Source: Pectobacterium brasiliense (GTDB lineage Bacteria; Pseudomonadota; Gammaproteobacteria; Enterobacterales; Enterobacteriaceae). Taken from it: a stretch of 64,000 nt of DNA. Below, one piece after another: positions 50,159 to 59,382 of the stretch. The DNA is taken from positions 14,400 to 78,399 of the forward strand of contig NZ_JACDSF010000042.1 in NCBI RefSeq assembly GCF_013449685.1. The letters run 5' to 3'. The position numbers were made by a program, and so were the translations under genes. Below the pieces are notes generated by a model. It was not told the DNA's origin and searched no databases. It worked only from the letters and a program-made list of their open reading frames with translations. Numbering within the stretch: the stretch's first letter is position 1; the number at the start of each line of letters is the position of its first letter.

Positions 50159-51937
50159 TTAGTGCTTGTGGCGACCGGAAAGGTTCGCCGCGCTCACCGC
50201 CAGTATCGACAGCACGCCGAGTGCCGCCGCCGGTGCCAGCACGCCCCAGAAGGCGCGTTCGATATACGGCATCCCTTCAGCCAGCACGCGTCCCCATTCC
50301 GGCGTCGGCGGTGACGCACCCAGACCCAAAAAGCCGAGTGATGCGAGCGCCAGCGCAATGCCAGGTAGTTTCAGCATAGCGTGACGGAAAAGCGGGCCAA
50401 TCAGCGCGGGCAGAATATAGAACAGGCTGCGCCGTATCGGGCCGACGCCGAGAATCGGCAGCATTCGAATATAAGGGCGCGCATTGATTTCGGCGACCAG
50501 CGCCGCCGTGTGGGCTGCGAGCGGTGCCCAACTCACGGCAATCACGGCAATCGCCGCACCCGTTGCCGTCGGGCCGTTTACCGCAGCGACCAGCAGCCCG
50601 GCAATGACTGGCGGCAGGGCGTTAGTCACTTCAATCGGGCCGGTGAACAGACGCGGAAAGAGCCCAACCAACAGGCCAATTGCCAGACAGGCCAGCGATA
50701 CCGCCAACGCCAGCAGACAGGTATTTAACGTACCGTGTGCGACGCGTGCCAGCAAGTCACGCCCCATCGCATCCGCGCCAAAAGGCAGCAGAAACGACGG
50801 CGGTTGCAGACGCAGAAAGGCCGAAGTATAGGGATCGCGCGGCAGGCCAGCCAGCAACAGCAGTGCCAGCAGCAGTACGCAGATAATCGGCAGCCAGATA
50901 GCAGGGCGAGACGCAGGGCTACCGTGTTCTTCCGGCACCGGCATAGCGCCGCTCCGCAGCGCGCGTCCGAGAATCAGCAGCCGCACGCCGCTGGCGGCGA
51001 TGCCAGCCAGCGAGGCGATGAGTAAGAGAATCAGCACGCCGACCTGCAAAGCGGGCAGATCCTGTGCCGCTGCCGCCCCCAGCGTGGCGCGTCCCAGACC
51101 GGGAATCGCGAACACTTTTTCGACGGCGATGGCACCGCCAGTTAACGAGACCAGCACCAGCCCGACCAGCGGCATCACGCTGGGCAACGTGCGTTTCAGC
51201 ACGGCCAGCGCGATATGACGGCGGCTTACACCTGCCACACTCCAGGTGGTGAGCCAGTTTTCGCTGAAGGTGGCGGATAGCGCGTCGGCAATAATCCGGC
51301 CAAGGTAACCGCCTGCTGGAATACCAAGCGCCAGTGACGGCAGCACCGCGTAGTGCAGGCCTAGCCAGCCATAAGGGGGAAACCACTGTAGCCAGACGGC
51401 ACCGACAATCAGTAGAAATGACGCCAGCAGGAATTCGGGCAGCGCGGTAAATAAGGCGGCAAACAGACCGCCTGAACGATGAACCTGACCGCGTAATCCC
51501 TGCCGAAAGGTCGGGGCGCACAGCACGGCAGCCAGCGTGAAGGCCACCAGCGCTGAGGAGGCCATTAGCGTGATCGAGACACCCGCCGCTTGCAGCATCC
51601 CCGGAAGAACCGGTCGGCCTGAAACCCAGGAATTGCCCGCATCGCCGTGCAACAGACCCGTCAGCCAGTTCAACAGCAATTGCAGCGGGCCTTGATCCAG
51701 CCCGAGTGAGTGACGAATCGCGTTTAGCGTTTCCGCCGTCGCTTCCTGCTCGCCGGAACGGGCGCGCAGCAGCGCCAGCGCCGGATCCTGACCGGATAAC
51801 CACGGCAACATGCCAATCAGCACCACAATCCCCGCCAGCGTCAGCAGCCGCGAAAACAGTGGAATCAGCACGCCGTATCGCGGGCGTTGCGTCTGGTTGA
51901 TGGTCGCACAGGTGCGGCAATACAGCGATTCGCTCAT
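50159..51937 (-). CDS. Fused peptide/nickel-type ABC permease (DppB-DppC fusion)
   Basis: Inner-membrane permease, 592 aa, joining two domains that are separate proteins in the Dpp/Opp/Nik family. Residues about 20-330 resemble DppB (HSLGLDQGPLQLLLNWL, GDAGNSW, PGLGRATLGAAAAQDLP); residues about 345-590 resemble DppC (FGADAMGRDLLARVAHGT, ASLGFLGLGASPPTPEWG). Both coupling loops are visible. It is the last gene of a five-gene operon with two ATPases, an MFS transporter and a lipoprotein. The substrate may be a metal complex rather than a peptide, given the upstream Zur-like site. Confidence 0.87.
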   Translation of the reverse strand: MSESLYCRTCATINQTQRPRYGVLIPLFSRLLTLAGIVVLIGMLPWLSGQDPALALLRARSGEQEATAETLNAIRHSLGLDQGPLQLLLNWLTGLLHGDAGNSWVSGRPVLPGMLQAAGVSITLMASSALVAFTLAAVLCAPTFRQGLRGQVHRSGGLFAALFTALPEFLLASFLLIVGAVWLQWFPPYGWLGLHYAVLPSLALGIPAGGYLGRIIADALSATFSENWLTTWSVAGVSRRHIALAVLKRTLPSVMPLVGLVLVSLTGGAIAVEKVFAIPGLGRATLGAAAAQDLPALQVGVLILLLIASLAGIAASGVRLLILGRALRSGAMPVPEEHGSPASRPAIWLPIICVLLLALLLLAGLPRDPYTSAFLRLQPPSFLLPFGADAMGRDLLARVAHGTLNTCLLALAVSLACLAIGLLVGLFPRLFTGPIEVTNALPPVIAGLLVAAVNGPTATGAAIAVIAVSWAPLAAHTAALVAEINARPYIRMLPILGVGPIRRSLFYILPALIGPLFRHAMLKLPGIALALASLGFLGLGASPPTPEWGRVLAEGMPYIERAFWGVLAPAAALGVLSILAVSAANLSGRHKH

Positions 51938-51974
51938 AAATTCGTCATCTTTCTGGTTGCGGGTGCGCTATCCG

Positions 51975-53486
51975 TTACTTGGCGCCGGTAACACTATGCG
52001 TAGCGGCGTTAATCAGCGTACGTTCACGCGGGTCGCGCAGTGCGTCTTTTACCTGTGCGCTTTCACCTTGAATCACACGCTCATGCAGCATTGGGATCGC
52101 GGCATCGCTGGCAAGGATCAGGTTTTCTGCCTGCATGATGGCCTGACGGCGTGCAACGCCCGCAGGAATTGCAGCCGCTTTCTGTAACGCCTGATCGATC
52201 TCCGGGCGGCACAGTTGAGCGATATTGAACGACCCTTCACAGGCGAAGTCACTGTATAAATAAGCGACTGGATCGCCGGAATCCAGCACCGTCGCGCGCG
52301 ATAAGATAAAGGCGTCAAACTTGCCCGCCAGCGCGTCGGATTCGATCTGTGCATATTCACGCACCACCTGTTTTACCGTAAACCCAGCGGCAGTAAGCTG
52401 CTGTGCCAGATAGACCGCCACTTCAGGCAGTTCGGCGCGATCGCTGAAGGTTGCCAGCGTGATGGTGGCGCCCGCAGGCGTACCGGCTTTGACCGGATTC
52501 GCCACTGGCTGGCGCAGTTGCGCCGCCCACGGCAGCGCGGGGCCTAACAGACCCTGCGCGATATCGGCACGCTTCTCATACACGTTGTCTACCAACTGCT
52601 GGCGATTGATCGCATCGCGCACGGCGGCACGCATCGCAGGATCTTGCATCACGCCATGACGGGTATTCAGATACAGCGTATTGGTGCGCGGCATCGGGAC
52701 TTCATGTACCAGCGATTGATCCAGCAGCGGTGCCTGTGAAACGGGAATGGCTTCGACAATGTCCGCCGTGCCGGTACGTAATGCCGCAGCGCGCGCTGCG
52801 CCGTCGGAGACAAAGCTCACGTCGATACCGCTGGCCTGTGCTTTCTCACCCCAGTAACCGTCGAATCGATCCAATACCGCGCTGCTGGTGCCAGTGACGG
52901 TACGCAGAACGAATGGGCCGCTTCCGGTGTTGATCGGATTGACGACGCCATTTTTACCGTATGCTGCGCTGGAGAGAATCGCCAACTGCGGGCTGGATAA
53001 ACGCTGCGGCAGCAGCGGATCCGGTTTAGCCGTGGAGACGACGACGGCGTTATCGCCATCGGCTTTTACTGTTAACTGCACGCCGTCCAGAATGCGCGGT
53101 TTTGGGGCGGCGGTGGAGGCCACGGTGAGCGCATTCACTACCGTGGCGGCATTTAAGGCGGTGTTATCGTGAAAATGGACGTTCGGGCGTAGTTCAAAAC
53201 GCCAGGATTTATCATCGATCTGCTGCCATTTTGTCGCCAGCGCAGGCTGGGCTTCGCCGAGTTTGTCGAGCACCACCAGCGTTTCTGCGGTGCTCCAACG
53301 CGACAGCTTAAAGGCATCATCGCTCAGCGGTGTCAGGCCGGAGCGCGGCGGCTGAAGCATCGCCAGTTTGATTCGACCGTCATGATGCGAGGTGTGGTTT
53401 TCCTCCGGCTCGTTGAAGCAACCTGAAAGCAGCAGCGTGGCTGATAGCAAGCCAGAAACGGGCCACAGGCGATTACGCATATTCAT
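51975..53486 (-). CDS. Solute-binding lipoprotein, SBP family 5
   Basis: Lipoprotein of 503 aa, family 5 of extracellular solute-binding proteins (peptides, nickel, opine metallophores). The lipobox LLSGC places the lipid on Cys23; just after it is a His cluster (His31, His34, His35 in NHTSHHDG) that could handle metal. Core motifs: ALATKWQQIDDKSWRFELRP, NTGSGPFVLR, TNTLYLNTRHG. ATG at 53486 has AAGGA seven bases ahead; the longer start at 53504 has none. The gene overlaps or abuts the MFS gene upstream and precedes the fused permease by 37 bp. Confidence 0.87.
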   Translation of the reverse strand: MNMRNRLWPVSGLLSATLLLSGCFNEPEENHTSHHDGRIKLAMLQPPRSGLTPLSDDAFKLSRWSTAETLVVLDKLGEAQPALATKWQQIDDKSWRFELRPNVHFHDNTALNAATVVNALTVASTAAPKPRILDGVQLTVKADGDNAVVVSTAKPDPLLPQRLSSPQLAILSSAAYGKNGVVNPINTGSGPFVLRTVTGTSSAVLDRFDGYWGEKAQASGIDVSFVSDGAARAAALRTGTADIVEAIPVSQAPLLDQSLVHEVPMPRTNTLYLNTRHGVMQDPAMRAAVRDAINRQQLVDNVYEKRADIAQGLLGPALPWAAQLRQPVANPVKAGTPAGATITLATFSDRAELPEVAVYLAQQLTAAGFTVKQVVREYAQIESDALAGKFDAFILSRATVLDSGDPVAYLYSDFACEGSFNIAQLCRPEIDQALQKAAAIPAGVARRQAIMQAENLILASDAAIPMLHERVIQGESAQVKDALRDPRERTLINAATHSVTGAK

Positions 53487-53496
53487 CAATCTGTCC

Positions 53497-54744
53497 TTAT
53501 TCATTCACGGTTGAAGCGGATTTAAACGGGCGGCAGATGACCATCATCGCCAGCGAACTGCACAGCGGCACGGCGGCGAGCAGCACCCATGGAATGGCGG
53601 CCTGCGGTGACGGCGTCAGCGCGCGGTCAAGCTGGCTGCCGAGGATAAAGTTGCCGACCAGGACGGCGATGCCACCCATCGACGCCAGCGCGCCATAGTG
53701 CGCACCCAAATTCTGGTTATTGGCAAAACGCGGGATAAGGTCCATCCCGACGGGAACGATCAGCATCTGCCCCAGCGTCAGCAGCGTAATTAACGAAATA
53801 GCGGGAAGCAGGCGCTGCCAGCCTTCAGGCGGCGTGCTGGAGGCAAACAGCGCGACACTAAAGAACGATGCAGCTAGCAGCGCAAAGCCCAGTGGCAGCA
53901 TGCGTGCCGCGCCAACCCGGCGGGCAAAACGCGCCAGCGGGAGCTGTAACCCGATCACCAGCAGTGAAGCGAGGACAAATAGCGGACCGAGATCTTTCTC
54001 GCTGCTGCCGGAGCGATGCAGTTCAACCGGCAGCGCCAGATAGAGCTGGTTGTAGCTGAACAGATAAGCGCTGTAGGCAATGATGAACGCGACAAAGCGG
54101 CGCTGGCGGAACGTTTCCCACCACGGGGCAATCTGTAATTCTCCCCGATTGCGCTGCGTTGGCGGCAGGCTGAAAAACAGGATGATGAGTGCGATCACAA
54201 ACACGCCCGCACCGGCTAGCGCCACGCGCTGGAATCCGTATCCCGCCAGCACCGAGCCGAGCAACGGCCCCAGCACCGCGCCTAACTCGCCGCAAATAGC
54301 AAACAGGGCGAACCACTCGGAGCGGCTGCGTTTTCCCTCTTTTTCACTTTGCGTACCGGCCTGTGCCATCAGCGCTTCAATGGCGGGAGAGAACAGAGCA
54401 CCGCCGACGCCGGTCAGACAGGCACCGAGAATGATCGGCCACAGCGAGTCGCCTAACGCCAACAGGAGATAGCCGCTGATACGCACGACGCAGCCGCACA
54501 GGATGATCACGCGGGCACCGAAGCGATCGGCCAGCGCACCGCCGACTAAAAACATGCCCTGCTGAGAAAAGGTGCGTAAGCCAATCACCAGCCCGATGGC
54601 CCAGCCGGAAAGCAGCATGTCATCGCGCAGGAAAATGGCCAGAAACGGCACGACGGCATAAAAGCCAATGTTGAAAACCAGCTGGCTACCCAGAAGTAAC
54701 GGGGGATAAGGCCGCGGGGCGCGGTTGGCGGTAAGGTCTGACAT
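53497..54744 (-). CDS. Major facilitator transporter in a metal/peptide ABC operon
   Basis: Inner-membrane MFS protein, 415 aa, 12 predicted helices. The loop-2 motif GGALADRFGARVII is typical of drug/proton antiporters. It stands between two ABC ATPase genes and the lipoprotein gene on the same strand. In Staphylococcus and Yersinia opine-metallophore loci an MFS exporter (CntE type) secretes the chelator that the ABC system takes back, and this order recalls that. No chelator biosynthesis gene is in the window. Substrate unproven; a plain drug exporter is the alternative. Confidence 0.82.
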   Translation of the reverse strand: MSDLTANRAPRPYPPLLLGSQLVFNIGFYAVVPFLAIFLRDDMLLSGWAIGLVIGLRTFSQQGMFLVGGALADRFGARVIILCGCVVRISGYLLLALGDSLWPIILGACLTGVGGALFSPAIEALMAQAGTQSEKEGKRSRSEWFALFAICGELGAVLGPLLGSVLAGYGFQRVALAGAGVFVIALIILFFSLPPTQRNRGELQIAPWWETFRQRRFVAFIIAYSAYLFSYNQLYLALPVELHRSGSSEKDLGPLFVLASLLVIGLQLPLARFARRVGAARMLPLGFALLAASFFSVALFASSTPPEGWQRLLPAISLITLLTLGQMLIVPVGMDLIPRFANNQNLGAHYGALASMGGIAVLVGNFILGSQLDRALTPSPQAAIPWVLLAAVPLCSSLAMMVICRPFKSASTVNE

Positions 54745-54827
54745 GTCATGATCCGTTATAAAAAGCCCGTTACGGGGAATGTGTTATTGATGCGATATTT
54801 TATGGTAAAAAGCGCGTTTTCAGCGAG

Positions 54828-55664
54828 CTAATAGCCCGACGTCGATAGGGCGGGAACGGCCTGCAACAGACGGGCGGTGTGCGCCTGCTGCGGCGAAGCC
54901 AGCACCTCGGTTGTAGGGCGATCTTCAATAATGCGTCCGCCGTCCATGACCAGCATTCTGTCGCATAGCCCGGCGAGCATGGAAATGTCGTGCGAGACCA
55001 TCAGCAAGCCCATCTTGTTTTGCTCGGTAATCTGTTGAAGCAGGGTTTTAATCTGTTCACGCAGCGGCAAGTCCAGACCGCTGACGGGCTCGTCTGCTAA
55101 TAAAAATTCGGGTCGAACGATCAGCGCCCGTGCCAGCGCAACGCGCTGTGCCTGTCCCCCGGAAAGCTGTCCGGCGACCTTATCCAGAAGCGTGACGCTC
55201 AGTCCTACCTGATCCATGACGTCGCCCAGGCGGGCAAAATGATTTCCATTAACGTGACGGACTTCATCGGGGCGGAGTCGCTTCAGCGGCTCAATGAGGA
55301 GATCGGCGACGCGCTGACGCGGCGCGAGCGAGCCTGCCGGATCCTGCGGAATGTACTGAACGCGGCGGCGATACCAGAGCAGCGAACGCACCGAACCGGG
55401 CGTAATCAGGTTGCCGTCGCAGTACACCGCGCCACGCCCCGGCGCTTCAAGCGCGAGCAGGGTTTTTAGCAGCGTGGATTTACCACAGCCGGACGCCCCG
55501 ACCAGCCCGACGCGTTCGTGCTGTTGCAGGTTTAGCGACAGGTCGTGAAAAATCGCACTGGCGGGATCGGCCTTTTGCCACGGCAAACGTGACGTCTGGC
55601 GATAACGGCTAACGTGCTCAAGACTTAAAAACGGTGAGGGAACCGCATGCAGGTGGTGGTTCAT
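54828..55664 (-). CDS. DppF/NikE-type ABC ATPase
   Basis: Second ATPase of the SBP5-type importer, 278 aa. Walker A GASGCGKST, Q-loop YIPQDPAGSLAPRQ, signature [16 protein letters not shown], Walker B FLLADEPVSGLDL and switch His MVSHDISML. The start ATG overlaps the stop of the preceding ATPase gene by four bases (ATGA), indicating coupled translation. The oligopeptide-type C-terminal extension is short. Confidence 0.9.
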   Translation of the reverse strand: MNHHLHAVPSPFLSLEHVSRYRQTSRLPWQKADPASAIFHDLSLNLQQHERVGLVGASGCGKSTLLKTLLALEAPGRGAVYCDGNLITPGSVRSLLWYRRRVQYIPQDPAGSLAPRQRVADLLIEPLKRLRPDEVRHVNGNHFARLGDVMDQVGLSVTLLDKVAGQLSGGQAQRVALARALIVRPEFLLADEPVSGLDLPLREQIKTLLQQITEQNKMGLLMVSHDISMLAGLCDRMLVMDGGRIIEDRPTTEVLASPQQAHTARLLQAVPALSTSGY

Positions 55665-56494
55665 CCGGCGAGTGCTCCGGCAGCGGGTAACATCCTGTCG
55701 GATAACAGGGTGTCAGATAAAAGCGTGTCAGCGCGCCGCGCGGCAGCGACCAGACTGCGGGTATAGGGCTGCTGTGGTGCATTCAGTAATTGCTGCATGC
55801 TGCCGGATTCAACGATCTGGCCGTTTTCCATCACCAGACCACGCTGGCAGAGTTGGGCGGCAACGGCGATATCATGCGTAATAAACAGCAAAGCCGGAGC
55901 ATCCGGCTGCGTGCTACGTTCCTGTAAGACCTGCAATACCTGCTGCTGGGTCATGACATCGAGCGCGGTGGTGGGTTCATCTGCTACCAGCAGGCGCGTT
56001 TTGCCGAGTAGGGCGAGGGTAATACAAATGCGCTGGCGCTGACCGCCGGACAGTTCGGCAGGATAGCGTTGCAACAGGTTGGGGATATCATCCAGTTTCA
56101 TGGCGCTAAGGAGCGCAGAAAGTTCAGCGGAAGAGGGGGCTTTCAACGCCAATGACAGCTGTTTTCCCAGCGGCATGAGGGGATTGAGCGCCGTTGCCGA
56201 GTCCTGGAACACGGCCGAAACGCGGCTAACCGGTGGACGTGCCAGCGCTTTCAACTGACCGACCTCTTCGCCATTCACCCTAATACTGCCGCGAACCTGG
56301 CAGCCCGACGGCGGCGTGCCGATGACGGCTTTGGCGGTGAGGGATTTACCGGAGCCGGACGCACCGAGTAAACAGACACGCTCACCCGCGAACAGCGTAA
56401 AGCTGATATCGCTGACTTTGGTTTCACTGCCCATAGACAGGCTCAGGTTTTCTACCTGAAGAATGGCGTCTGTGTGTCTGTTCCGGTTAATCAT
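55661..56494 (-). CDS. DppD/NikD-type ABC ATPase
   Basis: First gene of the operon, 277 aa. Walker A GASGSGKSLT, Q-loop AVFQDSATALNPLMP, signature LSGGQRQRICITLALL, Walker B LLVADEPTTALDV and switch His FITHDIAV. The ATG at 56494 lacks a clear Shine-Dalgarno. A strong Zur-box-like palindrome and promoter-like elements lie 28 bp upstream. Family ATPases energise uptake of peptides, nickel or opine-metal complexes. Confidence 0.9.
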   Translation of the reverse strand: MINRNRHTDAILQVENLSLSMGSETKVSDISFTLFAGERVCLLGASGSGKSLTAKAVIGTPPSGCQVRGSIRVNGEEVGQLKALARPPVSRVSAVFQDSATALNPLMPLGKQLSLALKAPSSAELSALLSAMKLDDIPNLLQRYPAELSGGQRQRICITLALLGKTRLLVADEPTTALDVMTQQQVLQVLQERSTQPDAPALLFITHDIAVAAQLCQRGLVMENGQIVESGSMQQLLNAPQQPYTRSLVAAARRADTLLSDTLLSDRMLPAAGALAG

Positions 56495-56521
56495 GAATAA
56501 CGTATAGGGTCAGTGTAAATC

Positions 56522-56544
56522 GATATGTAATAACATAACAAATT
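56522..56544. promoter_or_regulatory. Zur-box-like operator of the ABC/MFS operon
   Basis: 16 of 22 defined positions match the enterobacterial Zur consensus GAAATGTTATANTATAACATTTC, including TGT and ATAACA arms. It begins 28 bp upstream of the first ATPase start. On the minus strand a TTGTTA hexamer within it and a TTACAC/TACACT -10 spaced 17-18 bp give a promoter that Zur would cover. Zinc-dependent repression is inferred. Confidence 0.65.
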
Positions 56545-56720
56545 ACGACGAAGTGATGCAAAGGAAATGTGATCCAGCGCGTATAAATTGGCGCAGCACA
56601 GGCTTTCGCGGCGTCCATGCCGCTCACTCGGCGGCCACGTCCACCGCTGCATAATTTTTTAAGCCGGATATAAACCGCCGCAAGTTGAGGCATTTGTGTA
56701 AGAGGCAGTATACAGATAGA

Positions 56721-56747
56721 CGCGATCTCACTGGGAGCGAGATCGCG
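56721..56747 (-). terminator. Hairpin downstream of the sulfotransferase-like gene
   Basis: Perfect 9-bp stem CGCGATCTC/GAGATCGCG with a 9-nt loop, 15 bp past the stop codon of the minus-strand gene. The tail is only moderately T-rich (TCTATCTGTAT). Confidence 0.55.
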
Positions 56748-56762
56748 TTCAAGGTGTGAGAG

Positions 56763-58556
56763 TTAAATCTGTTGCTCGGTTAGCCACTGGCGCAGGCGTT
56801 CGGGCTGTTGTGCGCCGCTCTGGCGAGCCTGTTCTTCACCATTTACGAGCCATAGCAGGGTCGGTAACGTCCTGACTGCCAATTGCTCCGCGAGGGTAAT
56901 GTGATGATCGGCGTCCAGATAATGGCTCGGCAAGTGGCGGTATTCCTCGTTATCCAGAATCGCTTCTAACTGGCGGTAGAGGCTCTTGCAGTGGACGCAG
57001 CGCTCTGCGCCGACCAATAACAACTGTGGACCTTGTTGGGCTACCAGCTCAGGCCAGTCGTCGGCGGTCAGTAGAGCAAAGCGCTCACGGTTGACGGCAA
57101 AGAGCTTCGGACTGCGCTTGAGGCCTTCGCTGTCAGTCGCGACACACAGGGCATCGCCGCTCTTTTTGTAGGGGCGCGTGCCCTCAATACGAATGACGCT
57201 GGCGAAGCCGGGGGCGGCGGCACCGGGTTGACGTAGCTGGGTGTTGTCGGGGGCGAACACCGGCGTTTCCTGTGGACGCGGTAGCTGTGGCACCCACTCG
57301 TAGGGCACGCGGTAAGCGCGATACAGCATGTTAGTGTTCACCGTCTTGCCCCAGTAGGGGGAAATAAACTCCCAGACAATTTCGTGATCGACGGTGACTT
57401 CAAATAACCGACCGTTGGCCCCTTCGTTAATCAGCGTATTGCCGTTCGGCAGACGTTGGATATTGCTGATGTACGGGCTGTAAAAACGGAAGGCGTCGGT
57501 TGGATGGGGGATAGCCGCTTCGTAGGGCGAATAGCGCCAGACAATATCCAGCGTTATCGGGTTGATTTCCAGCACGCGGGAATAGTCACGCCAGGCGTTT
57601 TTCACGCCATCGGCTGAGGCCGGATTGGGCGCGCCGTAGCCTGCCCAACCGCCGTTATCAAACACCAGAATATTGCCCGCGCCCGGCAAGCCGGCAGGGA
57701 TCATATGCGCGTGATGCTGACCGATAATCCAGCCGATGTGTTTGAGTTCAGGCGTGTTGTAGTTGGGGCCAAGCTGCCAGGCGATGTTGCCGCTTTGCTT
57801 GTCGATGATGGCGATGATGTTGGACTCGCGTGCGTCCCAGATGATGTTATCCGGATGGAAACGAGTATCGCCCTGATCGAACCACGGGTTGGGGCCGAGT
57901 GCCGACATGGAGTTGATGTGCATCCAGTCGCCCATCCCGCCGCCGCTTTTGCGCAGGTTAGGATTGTTGTACAGCGCGGTTTTCGCATCGTCGTCAAAGC
58001 CCAGCTCGTCGAAATGGTCGCTGCAACGCCATTCCCACAAAATGTTTCCCTCCCAGTCCACTTCGATGATGGTGTCGTCGAGCAGCAGTTTGTCGCTGAT
58101 TCGTTCATTGTGCAGGTTGGTATGTGCCAGCAGTAGCGTGTTGCCGCCAATCGACTGCGGCTCTTGTCCCGGTGCGTAGTAGCCTACTGGATTGCCGCTG
58201 CGCTGGTAGTCATGATGGACGCGCGCCATCCATTCAGGCGGAAGATCGGGATCGGTAATGTGTTCATAGCCGTTGAATTTCCACACGACGTTGCCGTCCC
58301 AGTCCACCTGAATCAGGTCGACCATGTCCTGCATGCCGTAGCGCGAGTCGCGTTCGCCGCTGTGCCCAAGGATGTAACCGCCGGGCAGGATTTTATTGGG
58401 GAAGCCGTGCAGGCCTTCCCACAGGCGCAGTTCGGTGCCGTTCATATCCACCAGTACCGCGCCACGTTCCAGTGCCTGAAAGACGGTGTAGCCGCCCCAG
58501 GCTTTTTCCGGGTTGTAAATCGTTGTGCCGGTCGGGTAGACGGAAGGGTGTCCCAT
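56763..58556 (-). CDS. Arylsulfotransferase-like protein with C-terminal thioredoxin domain
   Basis: 597-aa protein. Residues 1-450 resemble bacterial arylsulfate sulfotransferases (beta-propeller, ASST). Likely active-site residues are seen: a His pair (ARVHHDYQ), His213-x-Asn215 (DWMHINSMS) and His281/His282/His284 (GQHHAHMIP), in the order and rough spacing of His252, His356/Asn358 and His436 of E. coli AssT. Residues about 490-597 form a thioredoxin-like domain with Cys520-V-H-Cys523 and the loop RTLPTLLW. No signal peptide is present, so it is probably cytoplasmic, unlike periplasmic AssT. The ATG at 58556 has GGAG seven bases away; it follows the sulfonate-type ATPase gene by 16 bp. Probably frees or transfers sulfate groups from imported sulfate esters. 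Confidence 0.85.
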   Translation of the reverse strand: MGHPSVYPTGTTIYNPEKAWGGYTVFQALERGAVLVDMNGTELRLWEGLHGFPNKILPGGYILGHSGERDSRYGMQDMVDLIQVDWDGNVVWKFNGYEHITDPDLPPEWMARVHHDYQRSGNPVGYYAPGQEPQSIGGNTLLLAHTNLHNERISDKLLLDDTIIEVDWEGNILWEWRCSDHFDELGFDDDAKTALYNNPNLRKSGGGMGDWMHINSMSALGPNPWFDQGDTRFHPDNIIWDARESNIIAIIDKQSGNIAWQLGPNYNTPELKHIGWIIGQHHAHMIPAGLPGAGNILVFDNGGWAGYGAPNPASADGVKNAWRDYSRVLEINPITLDIVWRYSPYEAAIPHPTDAFRFYSPYISNIQRLPNGNTLINEGANGRLFEVTVDHEIVWEFISPYWGKTVNTNMLYRAYRVPYEWVPQLPRPQETPVFAPDNTQLRQPGAAAPGFASVIRIEGTRPYKKSGDALCVATDSEGLKRSPKLFAVNRERFALLTADDWPELVAQQGPQLLLVGAERCVHCKSLYRQLEAILDNEEYRHLPSHYLDADHHITLAEQLAVRTLPTLLWLVNGEEQARQSGAQQPERLRQWLTEQQI

Positions 58557-58572
58557 AATGGTGCTCCAGTAT

Positions 58573-59382
58573 TTACGTGTTCAGAGAAGAGAGAGCCGCC
58601 GTATCGGCAGGCTGCGTCAGCAAGGCGAGCAGATCGCTGCACTGCTGGTGAAAGGCCTGACTGTCGCGCTGGCGCGGATGCGGTAGCGAAATCGTCGCAA
58701 TCTGGCGGATACGTCCCGGTCGCGGTGCCAGCACGACGACGCGATCGGCGAGATAGACCGCTTCCTCGACGTCGTGGGTGACCAGCAGCGTGGTGGTGCC
58801 TTCCGCCTGATGAATGCGGCGTAGCTCTTGTTGCATCTGCTGGCGGGTCAACGCATCCAGTGCGCCAAAAGGCTCGTCCAGCATCATGATGCGTGGATTG
58901 GCGACGAGCCCGCGTGCGATAGCCACACGCTGTGCCATGCCGCCGGAAAGCTGGGCGGGCAGGGCATCGGCAAAATCCTGCAAATGCACGAGCTGAATAA
59001 AGTGGTCGATCAGGCGCTTTCGTTCTTTGTCATCGATGGCTTCATTCGCCAGCCCGAGCGCGATGTTTTGTCGCACCGTCAGCCACGGAAACAGGCGCGG
59101 TTCCTGAAATACCATGCCACGCTCACGTCCGATGCCACGCACGGTTTTCCCTTCGACCAGCACCCGTCCCTGATAGTCGTTGTCTAGGCCGACCAACATG
59201 CGCAGCAGCGTGGATTTGCCGCAGCCGCTGCTGCCAACAATCGCCACCAGTTCACCGCTGTGGATCGACAGGGAAAAATCCTCAATCACCGTTAACGCCT
59301 CACCCTGTACGCGAAACTGTTTACGAAGTCGATCGAACTGCACCACCGGCGGCGGTGATACGTCAATAGTTGTGGACGTCAT
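58573..59382 (-). CDS. SsuB/TauB-type ABC ATPase
   Basis: ATPase of the nitrate/sulfonate/taurine family, 269 aa. Walker A GSSGCGKST, Q-loop MVFQEPRLFPWL, signature LSGGMAQRVAIARGL, Walker B IMMLDEPFGALDA and switch His LVTHDVEEAV. The start at 59382 (MTSTTIDVSPP) has AGGAG upstream and overlaps the permease stop by four bases; the frame stays open upstream inside the permease gene, but that stretch is out of frame noise. Middle gene of a permease-ATPase-sulfotransferase operon. Likely sulfonates or sulfate esters. Confidence 0.92.
   Translation of the reverse strand: MTSTTIDVSPPPVVQFDRLRKQFRVQGEALTVIEDFSLSIHSGELVAIVGSSGCGKSTLLRMLVGLDNDYQGRVLVEGKTVRGIGRERGMVFQEPRLFPWLTVRQNIALGLANEAIDDKERKRLIDHFIQLVHLQDFADALPAQLSGGMAQRVAIARGLVANPRIMMLDEPFGALDALTRQQMQQELRRIHQAEGTTTLLVTHDVEEAVYLADRVVVLAPRPGRIRQIATISLPHPRQRDSQAFHQQCSDLLALLTQPADTAALSSLNT

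Noticed and set aside
56487-56693. Minus-strand ORF of 68 codons upstream of the first DppD-type ATPase
   Set aside because: It overlaps the Zur-like operator and the ATPase start and shows no family features or ribosome site.
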